A program made the position numbers and the translations under genes. The notes under the pieces are model-generated. The model was not told the origin of the DNA. It was given only the letters and a program-made list of their open reading frames with translations, and did no database searches. DNA of 64,000 bases. Origin: Hexactinellida sp. DTS-2022 (Eukaryota; Porifera; Hexactinellida). Each line of letters begins with the position of its first letter. Position 1 is the stretch's first letter. Shown in pieces: positions 11,135-21,109 of this stretch. The stretch spans positions 4,774,001 to 4,838,000 of the forward strand of contig JAPNXP010000009.1 in the NCBI GenBank assembly GCA_028753945.1. Reading direction: 5' to 3'.

Positions 11135-11548
11135 ACTGTGCCGACTATACTATAGTATAGTGGCCCAGTTCTAATCTCACTGCCTTTATTATTACTGTGC
11201 CGACTAGACATTAGTATAGTGGCCCAGTTCTAATCTCACTGCCTTTATTATTACTGTGCCGACTATACTATAGTATAGTGGCCCAGTATTGATCTTACTG
11301 CCTATATTACTGTGCCGACTATACTATATTATAGTGGCCAAGTATTGGAATCACTGCTTTTATTACTGTGCCGACTATACTAGACTATAGTGGCCCAGTA
11401 TTTGAATCACTGCCTTTATTTTTATTACTGTGCCGACTATACTATAGTATAGTGGCCCAGTTTTGGAATCACTGCCTTTATTTTTATTTTTTACTGTGCC
11501 GACTATACTATAGTATAGTGGCCCAGTTCTAATCTTACTGCCTGTATT
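11135..11548. repeat. 60-bp tandem array of palindromic units
   Basis: Seven head-to-tail copies starting ACTGTGCCGAC at 11135, 11194, 11253, 11309, 11365, 11427 and 11493 (period 56-66 bp). Each holds the palindrome GCCGACTATACTATAGTATA plus GTGGC and then CCCAGTTCTAATCTCACTGCC. Single copies occur at 8195-8217, 33757-33797 and 34089-34118, always near the hairpin-ended repeat units. Confidence 0.9.
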
Positions 11549-11555
11549 TTTAGTA

Positions 11556-12397
11556 TTTTTTTTTTCTCCGTAGACGGTGCCCTGGCCAGAGCTTTATAGT
11601 TGATGGGCTGAAACTTGGCATGTAGGTGCGATGGGACCGTCTAATTTGCACCTGGGGTTACGATTTTTGATTAAGAAATTTTTGACACATCTTTAACACC
11701 TTTAAAATTTTGTCTGGTCCATAACTTAAAAATTGTTTTACTAAACCCCCAAATTTTATTTCACATTTGGATTCACCATAAAATTCTGTGTCTAATGAGA
11801 TAAGAAATTCTTAAAAATGGGTTTAATTTCTGCCATAAATGGGGGTTGAAATTTCTTTGTTTACTGACACTTCAATTTCAATAAAACTGTTAAATCTAAT
11901 TCTATTGTTTCAACTTGTAGCAATTATATTGATTTAACGTGTTAAAATCATACTCTATTGATTCAACTAGCGATAATTATATTGATTTAACTTATAAATT
12001 CCAGCTGGCTTCTATTTAATTGTAGTATTACTATACAATGGATTAAATAAAATAATATAATATAAGGAATTTGTTGACTCAACTCAACCAACCGTGGATA
12101 ACATTGCTAAAATAAATAACGAATAATATAATTTAATATCAATACACAATGAATGAATGGCATTAAACTCTAGATGGTTTATGATAGAAACAAACTTCAA
12201 ATTCAACAATCGTTTCTTGTGACTCCGACCAATTAACAAATGGTTCTTCACACCTTGGGCGTTGATGACTTGGCGAAAAAAATCCAAAATTGCAGCCTGC
12301 GCCGACAGCATGTTCCTTTGGAGGCACTATCAAAAAACCACCAACAAAATATAGTGCCACCAAAGGAACATGCGTCGGCACAGGCTGCAATTTTGGA
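11556..12397 (+). repeat. Hairpin-ended repeat unit, type B
   Basis: About 0.84-kb unit starting CTCCGTAGACGGTGCCCTGG and ending in the 115-bp hairpin at 12283-12397. Homologous to 22850-23686 and 30481-31321 and partly to 44623-45265. No coding potential is seen; frames across the hairpin are artefacts of its symmetry. Confidence 0.8.
12283..12397. repeat. 115-bp hairpin
   Basis: Near-perfect inverted repeat with about 50-bp arms beginning TCCAAAATTGCAGCCTG and ending CAGGCTGCAATTTTGGA, with inner strings ATGTTCCTTTGGAGGCACTA and TAGTGCCACCAAAGGAACAT. The same hairpin closes every complete repeat unit of this family. Confidence 0.9.
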
Positions 12398-12912
12398 TTT
12401 TTTCATTATTTCTCCGTAGCAGGTGCCCTGGCCACACCTGTATACATTAAGGGCTGAATTTGGCATGTAGTTGCGGAGTGACCGTCTAATTTGCACCTGG
12501 GGTACGATTTTTGTTCAAATAATTTTAACACCTATTTAAACTAATTATGGCTCATAGCATTAAATAATTCATAGTGAGCTTGATAAATTTTACATGTACG
12601 GATAGAGAATTAAATTCTACACCTTTTAGCAAATCAAAAATGTTCAATTTGGCCTAGATTTGTGCCTTAATTGGGGTACCAATCTCCTGTATTTCCTCAC
12701 ACTTCAGATTCAGTAAAACTGTTAAATCAATTTCCATTGTTTCAACTTGTAATAATTATATTGAATCTAATTCCATTGTTCCAACTTGTAATAATTATAT
12801 TGATTTCAACTTTTAAATCTTACTCTATTGATTCGTCTTGTTATAATTATATTAATTAATTAAACTTTTATCCTGTTACTTACAGGTTTCTATTCTATAT
12901 TGTTCCCATATA
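12398..12912 (+). repeat. Divergent, truncated type B unit
   Basis: Follows the hairpin head to tail (CTCCGTAGCAGGTGCCCTGG, TTTGCACCTGGGGTACG, TGTTTCAACTTGTAATAATT) and is cut off by the Tc1-type insertion at 12913. Confidence 0.7.
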
Positions 12913-13475
12913 CACTAACCGGCCAAAAGTATTTGAACAGCAATAATTTGTATTCAGACATTTGAGTTTAAACCAGCATTATAACAATAGTAGATTCTAC
13001 AAAATGACTATTTACATGAAACGATATGTAAAGTATATTAAAACAGCAAAATTTTCGAATTTACATTTTTATGGAGGCGTTGAACTCATTAAATATATAA
13101 TTAGCTCATTAAATAATTAATTTGTGAAAATTAAGATGCAATGTTTATATATTAATTCTGATAGCAGATTTGAATTCCACATAGTTAAATTACTCTAAGT
13201 GCATAATTTCAAATCAATCCGAATATTTTCTACTGTGATACAGCCACATTTCCATTTGTGCCACTTTTGCCACAAGTGGCACGTGGCAGAAACACTTGTG
13301 CCACTTCGTGAATATTTTCTAAATTTAATTGAAATCTCAATATTTCATATGTATATCTATAATAAGTTATTTATAGTCATTTCAGAGTAGTTTAGATAGC
13401 CGTTAATAAGTTACCGGGTGATTATTGTGTGTGCATTAAAATCCCTATTGTTCAAATACTTTTGGCTGGTCAGTG
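12913..13475. mobile_element. Tc1/mariner-type MITE
   Basis: 563-bp element; ends CACTAACCGGCCAAAAGTAT and, inverted, CACTGACCAGCCAAAAGTAT, then TTGAACA; TA at 12911-12912 and 13476-13477. Internal short palindrome GTGCCACTT/AAGTGGCAC at 13255-13305. No transposase remains. Confidence 0.85.
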
Positions 13476-13778
13476 TATAATAAAGAATTTCTATCTTTTT
13501 CATTATTTGACTTTCTGACTTTATTTTTGGCTATTATTTTGAATCATTGTGATTAACTTCTGTTTTTGAAGGTAATGTTTTTCATACTCTATTAGTAATA
13601 ATCTATCTTTTTTGTTTTTATTATTTACATTTACAAGTAGCATTTATGTGTACCTAAAGTTTTACTACAAAATTTCAAACTAAAATCAAATGTAGATACA
13701 AAATACAGCAAAAAACGTTCTTGTATTAATTTATATTTTAGATTTCGGTTATATTTATTACATTTGAATTAATAAGAT
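13476..13778. other. AT-rich leader before the Helentron, no gene seen
   Basis: T-rich sequence between the Tc1-type MITE and the first coding frame of the Helentron. The 5-prime end of the Helentron probably lies in it but could not be placed. Confidence 0.3.
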
Positions 13779-14843
13779 ATGATTTCAATTGAGCTCTATA
13801 GAGCAAGAATAAGTGGCTGGGGTGGACGTGCTTCGTCCCAGTTACCCCACTCTTTTATCAGAAAGTCTACTACATGTATCGACATATTATTGCGGATTTC
13901 TACCCGCCTAGAGGCCAATACCATTAGCGCATTATTGATGATCGGTGGAATCGAAATAAATCCCGGGCCTGGTTCAACAACAGAGGAAGAGATTTGTCCT
14001 ATGGAGATAGAGGAATGTTCCCAACCAGAAGTTTTTACATTCTCTTCTCAAACGGTCCAACAGACTCCGATATCGTCTCAAGTTGTACCTCTAAACGACC
14101 TCGATTTGTCTAGCCAGTGTTCTGATGTCCCTATGACTCCTGAGAAGGGTATCTCTACCCCTAAGTCTCGGAAGAGAAAAGGATATCGGGCTAGAAAAGA
14201 TAAAAATCGAGCGGCTATCAAGAAGAGACGAACTGATGACTCAGAGTTTTGTAAAACTGAGAATGAGGGTCGTCTTGAGCTTTTCAATAAAGATTGTGAG
14301 GATCCCGATTTTCTTTCTAAGCATAACGAAAATCAATTACACGGCATTGCAAAGAGGTTAAAAAACCCTGAGAAACGTGCTGAGCATAATAACGCTGTAG
14401 CTGAGAGATTGAAAGACCCAGAGAAACGTGCAATGAATGATAAAGCTGTAGCTGAGAGGTTGAAAAACCCAGAGAAACGTGCAATGAATGGTAAAGCTGG
14501 AGCTGAGAGGTTGAAAAACCCAGAGAAACGTGCTAAGCATAACAACGCTGTAGCTGAGAGGTTGAAAAACCCTGAGAAACGTGCAATGATTGATAAAGCT
14601 GTAGCTGAGAGATTGAAAGCTCCTGATGTGCGTGAAAAGCACAACAAAAATGTTCTGGGGAAATATAGAACTAATAGAGAGGAGGTTAACTCTGTTATTC
14701 AAAGTTATTTCTCCCAGATATCTCAAGGTCCAACGTATGTTTGTTCTTGTTGTGGTTGTCTCCATTTCAGGAAAACAGTTGTTATTCTTAAGAGAGAGAA
14801 ACATGTTTCAACGAATCTTTCCAACTCTGATTTCGTCAAACAG
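13779..14843 (+). CDS. Helentron N-terminal exon: 2A-like leader, repeats, Cys motif
   Basis: First coding exon. Residues 49-64 read ISALLMIGGIEINPGP, a 2A-like ribosome-skipping motif (canonical D-x-E-x-N-P-G-P, here with G in the D position, at 13944-13970). Then a Ser/Thr-rich acidic part, a basic stretch (SRKRKGYRARKDKNRAAIKK) and six tandem 22-residue repeats of the form ERLKNPEKRAxxNxAV (about 14345-14630). The exon ends with CSCCGCLHF, the start of the Helitron Cys-rich N domain. Splice donor CAG/GTAATT at 14843/14844 is in phase 0 with the acceptor at 14991/14992, restoring VKQ-VFLYE. The ATG at 13779 is the first in frame. The 2A-like motif could release the short leader or act as a targeting signal, as inferred for other invertebrate elements. 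Confidence 0.85.
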
Positions 14844-14991
14844 GTAATTATATTCTTCACGTTAAATATTTATATAACTTTTTGATAATTAATTCATAAT
14901 TTAATTAGAGATAAATTATTATTTAAAGGCATACTCAAATATAATATTCGGGTGATCCTGTTACGTATTATTACCTGTTATTCCCCTTTAG

Positions 14992-15337
14992 GTTTTTCTC
15001 TATGAGACGGTCGACATAGAGTATGTGTGTAAGAACTGTCTCATTAACATCAAAGATGGCAGAGTCCCTAAAATAGCGTATACCGTGGCTTGTCTTTCCT
15101 GAGATCCCTCCGGAGCTATCTAGTCTGACTGTGATTGAACAGAGACTGGTATCTCCCAGGCACGAGTTCATGAACATCAGATCTCTGGGTAGGGAGAGAC
15201 AGCACGGGCTGCATGGCATGGTTATTAATGTTCCCATAGACGTAGATAAGACTGTTAATCAGTTACCCAGGACGTTCTTACAGTCCCAAACTATTCAGTT
15301 ACAATTGTTTCGTAAGTTATCGTTCGCGAAACCTTAG
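14992..15337 (+). pseudogene. Helentron Cys-rich N domain, second exon part
   Basis: Continues the first exon: FLYETVDIEYVCKNCLINIK, then, after two closely spaced frameshifts around 15085-15100, PPELSSLTVIEQRLVSPRHE and QHGLHGMVINVPIDVDKTVN, which is the conserved block upstream of Helitron Rep domains (VIEQRLVSPRxxFMxI, G-x-V-x-N-VP-x-D). The frame ends at an in-frame TAG (15335-15337) after LFRKLSFAKP, with homology continuing directly behind it. The second Cys pair (CKNC) completes the CxCC of exon 1. Confidence 0.8.
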
Positions 15338-15839
15338 TTATACGAAACGATAAGACCGAATGTAGTGTTAGAAGCCGCTCGCTACCTCTCTACCACTGAG
15401 CTCTTCAAGCTAGAGAAGGTAGTAGTTTCAGAGAACTGGGTTAATTCTGTTCCACGAACTGGTACTGGTAATGTTAATTTTATTGTTAACCCGAATGACG
15501 AGCCTTGTGATATAGTTATAGATGAAGAGGAACAGGGTTCTGAGACTATTCCTGGTATTGAGGATCTCTTCGATAACCTTGAGGAGTTGTTGAAGGAGAT
15601 TGACGATTGGGATGAGACCAAGGATGATCTCCCCATTAACCCTGGTTCTCTAGACACACTGCTGCTGTCTAATGAGAACCTCTTAATGAAATTGGCTCCT
15701 GGAGAAGGGAGGAAGCCTCTGTACTTAACTACGGATAAGTTTATAGAGGAACTAGCTTACCCTTGTGTGTTTGCTGGTCAATGCAGAGACTTACCTGAGG
15801 ACCTGTCTATCCTCAAGAAACAAAGTCTGACATCTTGAG
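15338..15839 (+). pseudogene. Helentron linker between N domain and Rep
   Basis: In frame behind the TAG: YETIRPNVVLEAARYL, an acidic linker (about 15500-15640), then LAPGEGRKPLYLTTDKFIEE and AYPCVFAGQ, the family block before Rep. Near its end a frameshift is needed to read SDILR into the next exon. Donor GAG/GTTAGT at 15839/15840, acceptor CCCTAG at 16040, joining to YDRRCSTNIPLLFLKY. Confidence 0.78.
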
Positions 15840-16040
15840 GTTAGTTACTATCTAATAATACTTTTGATTTCAATCTCTACTATAAACATCATTTTGTTAC
15901 TCAACCATGGATATTTTTAAAAGTTTAAATTACTATGTTATATCCATGGTTAAACAAGATTTTTGTTATCTAAATTCAATTAACTAAGTTTAAATATAAT
16001 TTTCAAATCTGCTATTTAAAGTATTTAATTTATTCCCTAG

Positions 16041-16700
16041 ATATGATAGGAGGTGTAGCACTAACATCCCTCTGCTGTTTCTTAAGTACAAACTGGTGGA
16101 GACAGCTAGTCTTAACAGTGCTATCAGTATTTGTATGAGAAAGACTAAGTCTACAGACGGACAGGCTATAACTGTGTCTGATATTCTCAATGACGACAAT
16201 CTGGAGAGAATGGTTGAGGACGATGAGGCTTTCAAGTTCTTGAAAACAGTCCGGTCTACTCCCGCATTCTGGCAGCAGAAGCAGAGAGAGCTGATGTCTA
16301 TGATAAGACAGCTGGGATGTCCCACGTTCTTTCTAACTCTGTCTGCTGCTGAGACCAAATGGCTAGAGTTGCTGAGAATACTGAAACAGATCCTCGATGA
16401 CGTTAAGCTGTCTGTTGAAGAGGTTCTTGAATTCCAGTGGAGCGAGAGAGCAGATCTGATAAGGAGAGATCCTGTCACTTGTGCTAGGTACTTTGATCAC
16501 CGCTCCAAGGAGCTATTAAGGTGCTTCGATCAGAGGTTAGTCCCCTTGGTAAATAGACTGATTACTATTTGAGGATAGAATTTCAGCAAAGAGGGTCCCC
16601 ACATGTGCATTCGTTACTTTGGGTACAAGATGCCCCTAAGTATGACCACAATTCGTTAAATGAAGTTATATAATTTATTGATCGTACCATCTCATGTAAA
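16041..16700 (+). pseudogene. Helentron Rep domain with HUH motif
   Basis: Encodes the rolling-circle initiator domain. Visible blocks: RCSTNIPLLFLKYKL, AFWQQKQRELMSMIRQLG, PTFFLTLSAAETKW, RDPVTCARYF, then after a frameshift near 16540-16565 [20 protein letters not shown]. The HUH pair is the HVH at 16602-16610, which binds the catalytic metal in this family. An in-frame TAA near 16670 interrupts the following NEVI-FIDRT. Without these lesions the part would run into the frame starting near 16701. Confidence 0.85.
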
Positions 16701-17460
16701 TTGCCAGATGAGACTAGTATAATAACTCAGGATGATATTAAGTTACAGCGACATAAGCACACCAATACGTGTTATAAGAAAAAGTCGTTTCGGCGTTGTA
16801 GGTTTGGTATTCCGTACCCTCCAATGGTATCAACTAAAATTCTAGAGCCATTGGAGTTTGATGCCAGTACGGCTACCAAAGAGGAGATAGCTGCTAATGC
16901 AGCTCTTAAGGAGACTGCTAAGAAAATATATACTCTCAGTGACACCTATGATAAGAGCGATACTGACTTAGGTAGTATAACGATACAGGATTTCTTTAAT
17001 GAACTCTATGTTACCGAAGAGCATTACATAACTGCATTGAGATCTTGTATAAATAGACCAACTATATTTCTGAAACGAAATTTGAATGAGATACGAATCA
17101 ATGCTCATAATAAGACTATTTTGCATTTATGGAAAGCTAATATGGATCTCCAATACATATTGGATCCATATGCCTGTGCTGTTTACGTTATTTCGTATAT
17201 CGGAATTCGGAAAGTCCCAGCGTGGGATGTCTAAGTTATTGAGAGATGCCTTAATGCATCTGAAAGCAGGCAATGCCACTATCAAAGAGAGACTGAGGGG
17301 AATTGCATACAAGTTTCAGAGCTGTAGCGAGGTATCAGCTCAGGAGGTTTCTTACCATCTCCTCAGTCTCCCTCCTCTAAGTGTAGTAGAGCAAATGTGT
17401 ATATTAACACCAATCCTGCTAATAAACGGGTTAGGATTCTCAAGTCCAAACCCGTTCTAA
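16701..17460 (+). pseudogene. Helentron Rep domain, tyrosine (Y2) part
   Basis: Second half of Rep. Blocks: DDIKLQRHKHTNTCYKK, RCRFGIPYPPM, DPYACAVYVISYIG, then, in a shifted frame, KSQRGMSKLLRDAL, GNATIKERLRGIAYKF and SEVSAQEVSYHLLSLP. YVISY carries the paired tyrosines that cleave and join DNA in Helitrons. Directly after it (about 17199-17206) seven extra bases (GGAATTC-type duplication) shift the frame inside the active-site motif. A second shift near 17380-17397 separates it from the helicase frame. Confidence 0.85.
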
Positions 17461-19361
17461 TGGGTATGGAGCAGGATTCTGTAGATATACTTCTGTCAGG
17501 TCTAATTGAGCACTACATGCAACGACCTGATGAGTTAGAGGAAACATGCCTAGCTGAGTTTGCAGCTTGGTATGAATTCCAATCTAGTAAGCGAATATGT
17601 AATATTAATCCCGACTTTGAGGAGGAAAATATGGAAGACGAGGCAGCTTCCCTGGTCGATAATCCGAGACTATTTCCTCTCAAAGATACCGGTTTTATGA
17701 GACTCCGTCGTAAAGCTAAAATTATCCGATTTAGAAGGTATAGTATTATACAGGACGAAGTTAACTTTTATAGAGAACAGTTAATGCTGTTTGTACCATG
17801 GAGAACTGACACTAATGATACTGACAATATTGACTTTAAGTCTATGTATGCTACCCATCTTAATCTGATTACTCAGAATAGGGAATTGTTTGAAAGCAGA
17901 GACCAATCTTCAATTGACGAGGCTATTAATATCCTCGAGGACTTGGACCCTGATGAGCTTAACTTTGATGGGATTGCTATTGAGGAAATAATGAATAATG
18001 AGGGTGCAGTGGTTATTGAGGATACTGACTTCCCGGTAGACAATCCAGGGAACGACAATCCCTGGACTGTAGATCCCAATAGTGACCCCGGAACTAAATC
18101 TGTGGGAGGATTCTTCACTATTCCTAACAAGAATACTGAGGAGGTATTCCTTGAGATGTGTCGCAGTTTGAACAAGGTTCAGCGTACTGTATTCCTCCAC
18201 ACTCTGCACTGCTTTAAGACTATGAAGCAGCTGCCCATGTATCTCTATATAGGAGGAGGTGCTGGTGTTGGTAAGAGTACGGTGGTACGAGTCTTATACG
18301 AAGGTTTGGTAAGATTTATGAATTCACTACCTGGCACTAAGCCTGATGCTATTAAGGTACTGCTAACAGCTCCTACAGGTAAAGATGCTTTTAATATCCG
18401 TGGTATGACACTACATTCTGCATTTGCTTTACCTGTAACGGAGTATAACGGCGAAATGCCCAACTTATCTTCTGATGTTTGTAACACATTAAGAAGTAAG
18501 CTAAGCTATTTAAAAGTTATCATAATAGATGAAATATCCATGGTTGGTAGTAAAATTTTGTCTCAGGTTAATAAGCGATTGAAAGCCATTATGGACAATT
18601 CACTGGACTTTGGTGGTGTCTCCATAATCTGTGTTGGGGATTTCCATCAGTTACGTCCGGTTATGGATAGCTATGTATTTCAAATTTCAGTCTCCAGTGC
18701 CAATAATTACGACGGGCTGGTTGGTCCGTACCTTTGGGAAAAATTCTCATATATAGAACTGACGGAAATAATGAGACAAAAAGATGATCAGAAGTTTGCA
18801 TTAGCATTGAACAATTTTGCTAACTGTTGTTTAACTGAGGATGACACAAATCTATTTACTAGTAGAATTATTGCGAAAGATTCTTATGATAATCTTCCCA
18901 TAAAATCTTTCCATCTGTTTAGTACAAACGCCAGTGTTAATGTTCATAACGAGATTGTTCTCAATGCATTAACCACTGAAGGTTTTAGATTTATAGCTAT
19001 TGATTCTTTAGTAGGAGACAATGCTGGAGGTATAACTGACAAGCTGAGTAACCTTATTAAACACCTAAAGGTATGTGACACCCAGGGACTACCCTATGAG
19101 CTCTTCTTGAAGCTGGGCGCTAGATACCTCATGACAGTGAATAACGACATACAAGATGGTCTGGTTAATGGAGCTACTGGCCTCTTGAAGAAAATAGTTT
19201 ATGGTACCAAGAGCGATTCTCTGGAACGAGTTCCCTGTATCCTCTGGATGGAGTTTGACGATCCAACAGTAGGAAAGGATAAACGAGCAAAGTCTCACCA
19301 TCGTTATCTTAGAGATAATGCAATTTCCAGAGACGACGTTTCCAGAGAGGGAAAGGTGTGA
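17397..19361 (+). CDS. Helentron PIF1-like helicase
   Basis: Longest intact frame of the element, 654 codons. It would unwind DNA during rolling-circle transposition. It opens with the Helitron block YINTNPANKRVRILKSKPVL. Walker A is GGGAGVGKSTV around residues 287-295 (Lys about 293) and Walker B is VIIIDEISMVG with Asp about 378. Further blocks: ISIICVGDFHQLRPV-type motif (seen as SIICVGDFHQLRPV), YIELTEIMRQKDD, and LGARYLMTVNNDIQDGLVNG. It ends in VWIEFDD-type sequence (LWMEFDDPTVGKDKRAKSHH). The last motifs (IHKSQG, LYTAFSRA) lie in another frame downstream, so the frame is cut near 19355. The start at 17397 is only the first usable codon after a frameshift, not a true protein start. Confidence 0.88.
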   Translation: MYINTNPANKRVRILKSKPVLMGMEQDSVDILLSGLIEHYMQRPDELEETCLAEFAAWYEFQSSKRICNINPDFEEENMEDEAASLVDNPRLFPLKDTGFMRLRRKAKIIRFRRYSIIQDEVNFYREQLMLFVPWRTDTNDTDNIDFKSMYATHLNLITQNRELFESRDQSSIDEAINILEDLDPDELNFDGIAIEEIMNNEGAVVIEDTDFPVDNPGNDNPWTVDPNSDPGTKSVGGFFTIPNKNTEEVFLEMCRSLNKVQRTVFLHTLHCFKTMKQLPMYLYIGGGAGVGKSTVVRVLYEGLVRFMNSLPGTKPDAIKVLLTAPTGKDAFNIRGMTLHSAFALPVTEYNGEMPNLSSDVCNTLRSKLSYLKVIIIDEISMVGSKILSQVNKRLKAIMDNSLDFGGVSIICVGDFHQLRPVMDSYVFQISVSSANNYDGLVGPYLWEKFSYIELTEIMRQKDDQKFALALNNFANCCLTEDDTNLFTSRIIAKDSYDNLPIKSFHLFSTNASVNVHNEIVLNALTTEGFRFIAIDSLVGDNAGGITDKLSNLIKHLKVCDTQGLPYELFLKLGARYLMTVNNDIQDGLVNGATGLLKKIVYGTKSDSLERVPCILWMEFDDPTVGKDKRAKSHHRYLRDNAISRDDVSREGKV

Positions 19362-19384
19362 GTTAATATAAGATAGTTAGGAAG

Positions 19385-21085
19385 CAGTTTCCTTTCATAG
19401 TAGCCGAAGCTCTTACAATTCATAAGAGTCAAGGCGATACTTACGACTGTGTTGTAGTCCATATAGAAATACGTATGCTACGTAATGCGTTATACACCGC
19501 GTTCAGTAGGGCTAAATCGGCATCTGGTCTGTTTGTAGTTGGTAATCTAAAACTAACTAATAAGTTATCTGAAAAAGATCCTGTCCACTTAGAACTTAAG
19601 CGGTTAAGAGAACACTGTGCTATTATCTGGTCTATTCCTCTAACTAGTCCAGATATCTATGTACACAATGTTCGTTCATTGAACAAACACTGGGAAGATT
19701 TGACCGTAAATCAATTCATAGTACAATCCCAAGTGTTAATCTTGCAGGAGACAATGACTTTAGCCACTGATAACTTTAATATCCCTGGTCATACTCTCAT
19801 TGGTAGAATTGATGGTAGTGCTAGACTTCCTGGTTCTGGTACACACATATACTCCCGAAATCCAGCGTTGTGTAAGTTTTTAGTTGCACACTCAGGCTGT
19901 CATAATGGCGCTAGGATCGAGATATTGATTCTCCAGTTCTATGATCCCATGATTATCGATAAACCTGTCGTGGTAATGTCTATATACCGATCACCACAAT
20001 CCCAAATGAAGGAATTTTACTCGGAACTTGATCTGGTTCTATGTAAAATTGATAACTCTGATCACTTGGTAATTACTGGGGACTTCAATATAGATTTATT
20101 TTCCCGATCCCCTGAGAGAGATACCTTGATAAAGTATTTTGCAAATAAAGGGATGATGCAATCTTTGTCTGGAGTATCCACTAACTATGGATCTCAGCTG
20201 GATTGTGTATTCACTAAAAACTTGATCTGTTCATCTGGTTTTTATGAATCATACTTTAGTGATCATAAGCCAATGTTGATTTCTCTTGGAACTGTTGCTA
20301 GTGACTGTAGTAATGTGGATAATCAACCAATTATATCACATGCTACTAGTCAACATGATATCATTGATATTGACCAAATACCAATTGATAATACAACCAA
20401 GGATATTCAGGATGTAATTGTTAGTCATGTGTCCATCCCTACTCCTGTGCTGCCTCCTGTAGTTGCATATGCCAATGCTAATTCATTTACACTAGCGATG
20501 AGAAAGTCATTAGCAGCATGCATTAATCTACAGAGAATACCTTTAAGACCGACTAACTATACTGGGTCTAGAGTCTCAGCTACAGGTTATTATGATTTTA
20601 TGCGTACAAATGTAAGAGATCGGTTTAATTTCTGGATTGTTCCTGTAACAAGTGATGGGAATTGTTTCTTTAGAACATTGTCTCACATAATTTTCGGTGA
20701 TGAAAGTGAGCATCATAATATCCGTGGTTCTCTCATAGACACATTTGAACAAAGTCCTTATGTTGCTGCTTTCTGTGGCATCCAAGGCTATAATGCAGTT
20801 ACTATTCAGCAACACTTGAGTAATATGAAGCGGAATTACTCTTGGGGAACTGTGAATGAACTTATTATGTTTGGAATATTAGCTGGTATTAATGTTAGTT
20901 ACATTAATGCTGTTGTTACAGACCCTTCTAAGTGGGTAATAACTGATGTGTATACTGAGAATATTCTCGGTAAACCAAGTGATCCAATATATGGAGGGAG
21001 ACACCTTGTTGTGCTGTTTCATAGAATTAATTTCTCTGGATCTTGTTCTAATCATTATGATGCAGTCTATAAATTGCAATACTAA
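19385..21085 (+). CDS. Helentron helicase end, AP endonuclease and OTU protease
   Basis: One open frame. It begins with the last helicase motifs: FPFIVAEALTIHKSQGDTYD and LRNALYTAFSRAKSASGLF (the first ATG is at 19475). Then an endonuclease/exonuclease/phosphatase fold: IYVHNVRSLNKHW, LILQETMT (catalytic Glu), SIYRSPQS, ITGDFNIDLF (Asp near residue 203 counted from 19475), and SDHKPMLISL (His near 264). After a 110-residue linker comes an OTU cysteine protease domain: VTSDGNCFFRTLSHIIFG with Asp394-Gly-Asn-Cys397, and NHYDAV with His527. All OTU catalytic positions are present. The endonuclease is placed before the OTU at the C terminus. The endonuclease and OTU parts are intact, unlike the Rep region. 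Confidence 0.88.
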   Translation, partial: QFPFIVAEALTIHKSQGDTYDCVVVHIEIRMLRNALYTAFSRAKSASGLFVVGNLKLTNKLSEKDPVHLELKRLREHCAIIWSIPLTSPDIYVHNVRSLNKHWEDLTVNQFIVQSQVLILQETMTLATDNFNIPGHTLIGRIDGSARLPGSGTHIYSRNPALCKFLVAHSGCHNGARIEILILQFYDPMIIDKPVVVMSIYRSPQSQMKEFYSELDLVLCKIDNSDHLVITGDFNIDLFSRSPERDTLIKYFANKGMMQSLSGVSTNYGSQLDCVFTKNLICSSGFYESYFSDHKPMLISLGTVASDCSNVDNQPIISHATSQHDIIDIDQIPIDNTTKDIQDVIVSHVSIPTPVLPPVVAYANANSFTLAMRKSLAACINLQRIPLRPTNYTGSRVSATGYYDFMRTNVRDRFNFWIVPVTSDGNCFFRTLSHIIFGDESEHHNIRGSLIDTFEQSPYVAAFCGIQGYNAVTIQQHLSNMKRNYSWGTVNELIMFGILAGINVSYINAVVTDPSKWVITDVYTENILGKPSDPIYGGRHLVVLFHRINFSGSCSNHYDAVYKLQY

Positions 21086-21109
21086 TGACTATTTTGTGGG
21101 TGTTAATTT

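Larger units (their letters stand above)
13779..21085 (+). mobile_element. Helentron (Helitron2-type) rolling-circle transposon, decayed
   Basis: Coding span of one transposon on the plus strand. Order: 2A-like leader, tandem-repeat basic region, Cys-rich N domain, HUH Rep domain, PIF1-like helicase, AP-type endonuclease, OTU protease. An endonuclease downstream of Rep-helicase is the Helentron arrangement. At least two introns (14844-14991 and 15840-16040) are supported by homology across the splice points. At least six frameshifts or stops are present, so no intact protein can be made. The 5-prime and 3-prime termini could not be fixed; the subterminal inverted repeat at 21110-21341 may belong to the 3-prime end. 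Confidence 0.9.

Noticed and set aside
12163-12496. Several minus-strand frames over the hairpins, including similar ones near 23449, 31129, 43005 and 44421, that give near-identical peptides
   Set aside because: The similarity between copies comes from the hairpin DNA repeat; the frames cross unit junctions and have no domain.
14078-14847. Overlapping long frames on both strands over the Helentron tandem repeats (for example 14333-14647 and 14358-14804, minus)
   Set aside because: They are mirror readings of the 66-bp repeats; only the plus frame continues into Cys-rich Helitron homology.
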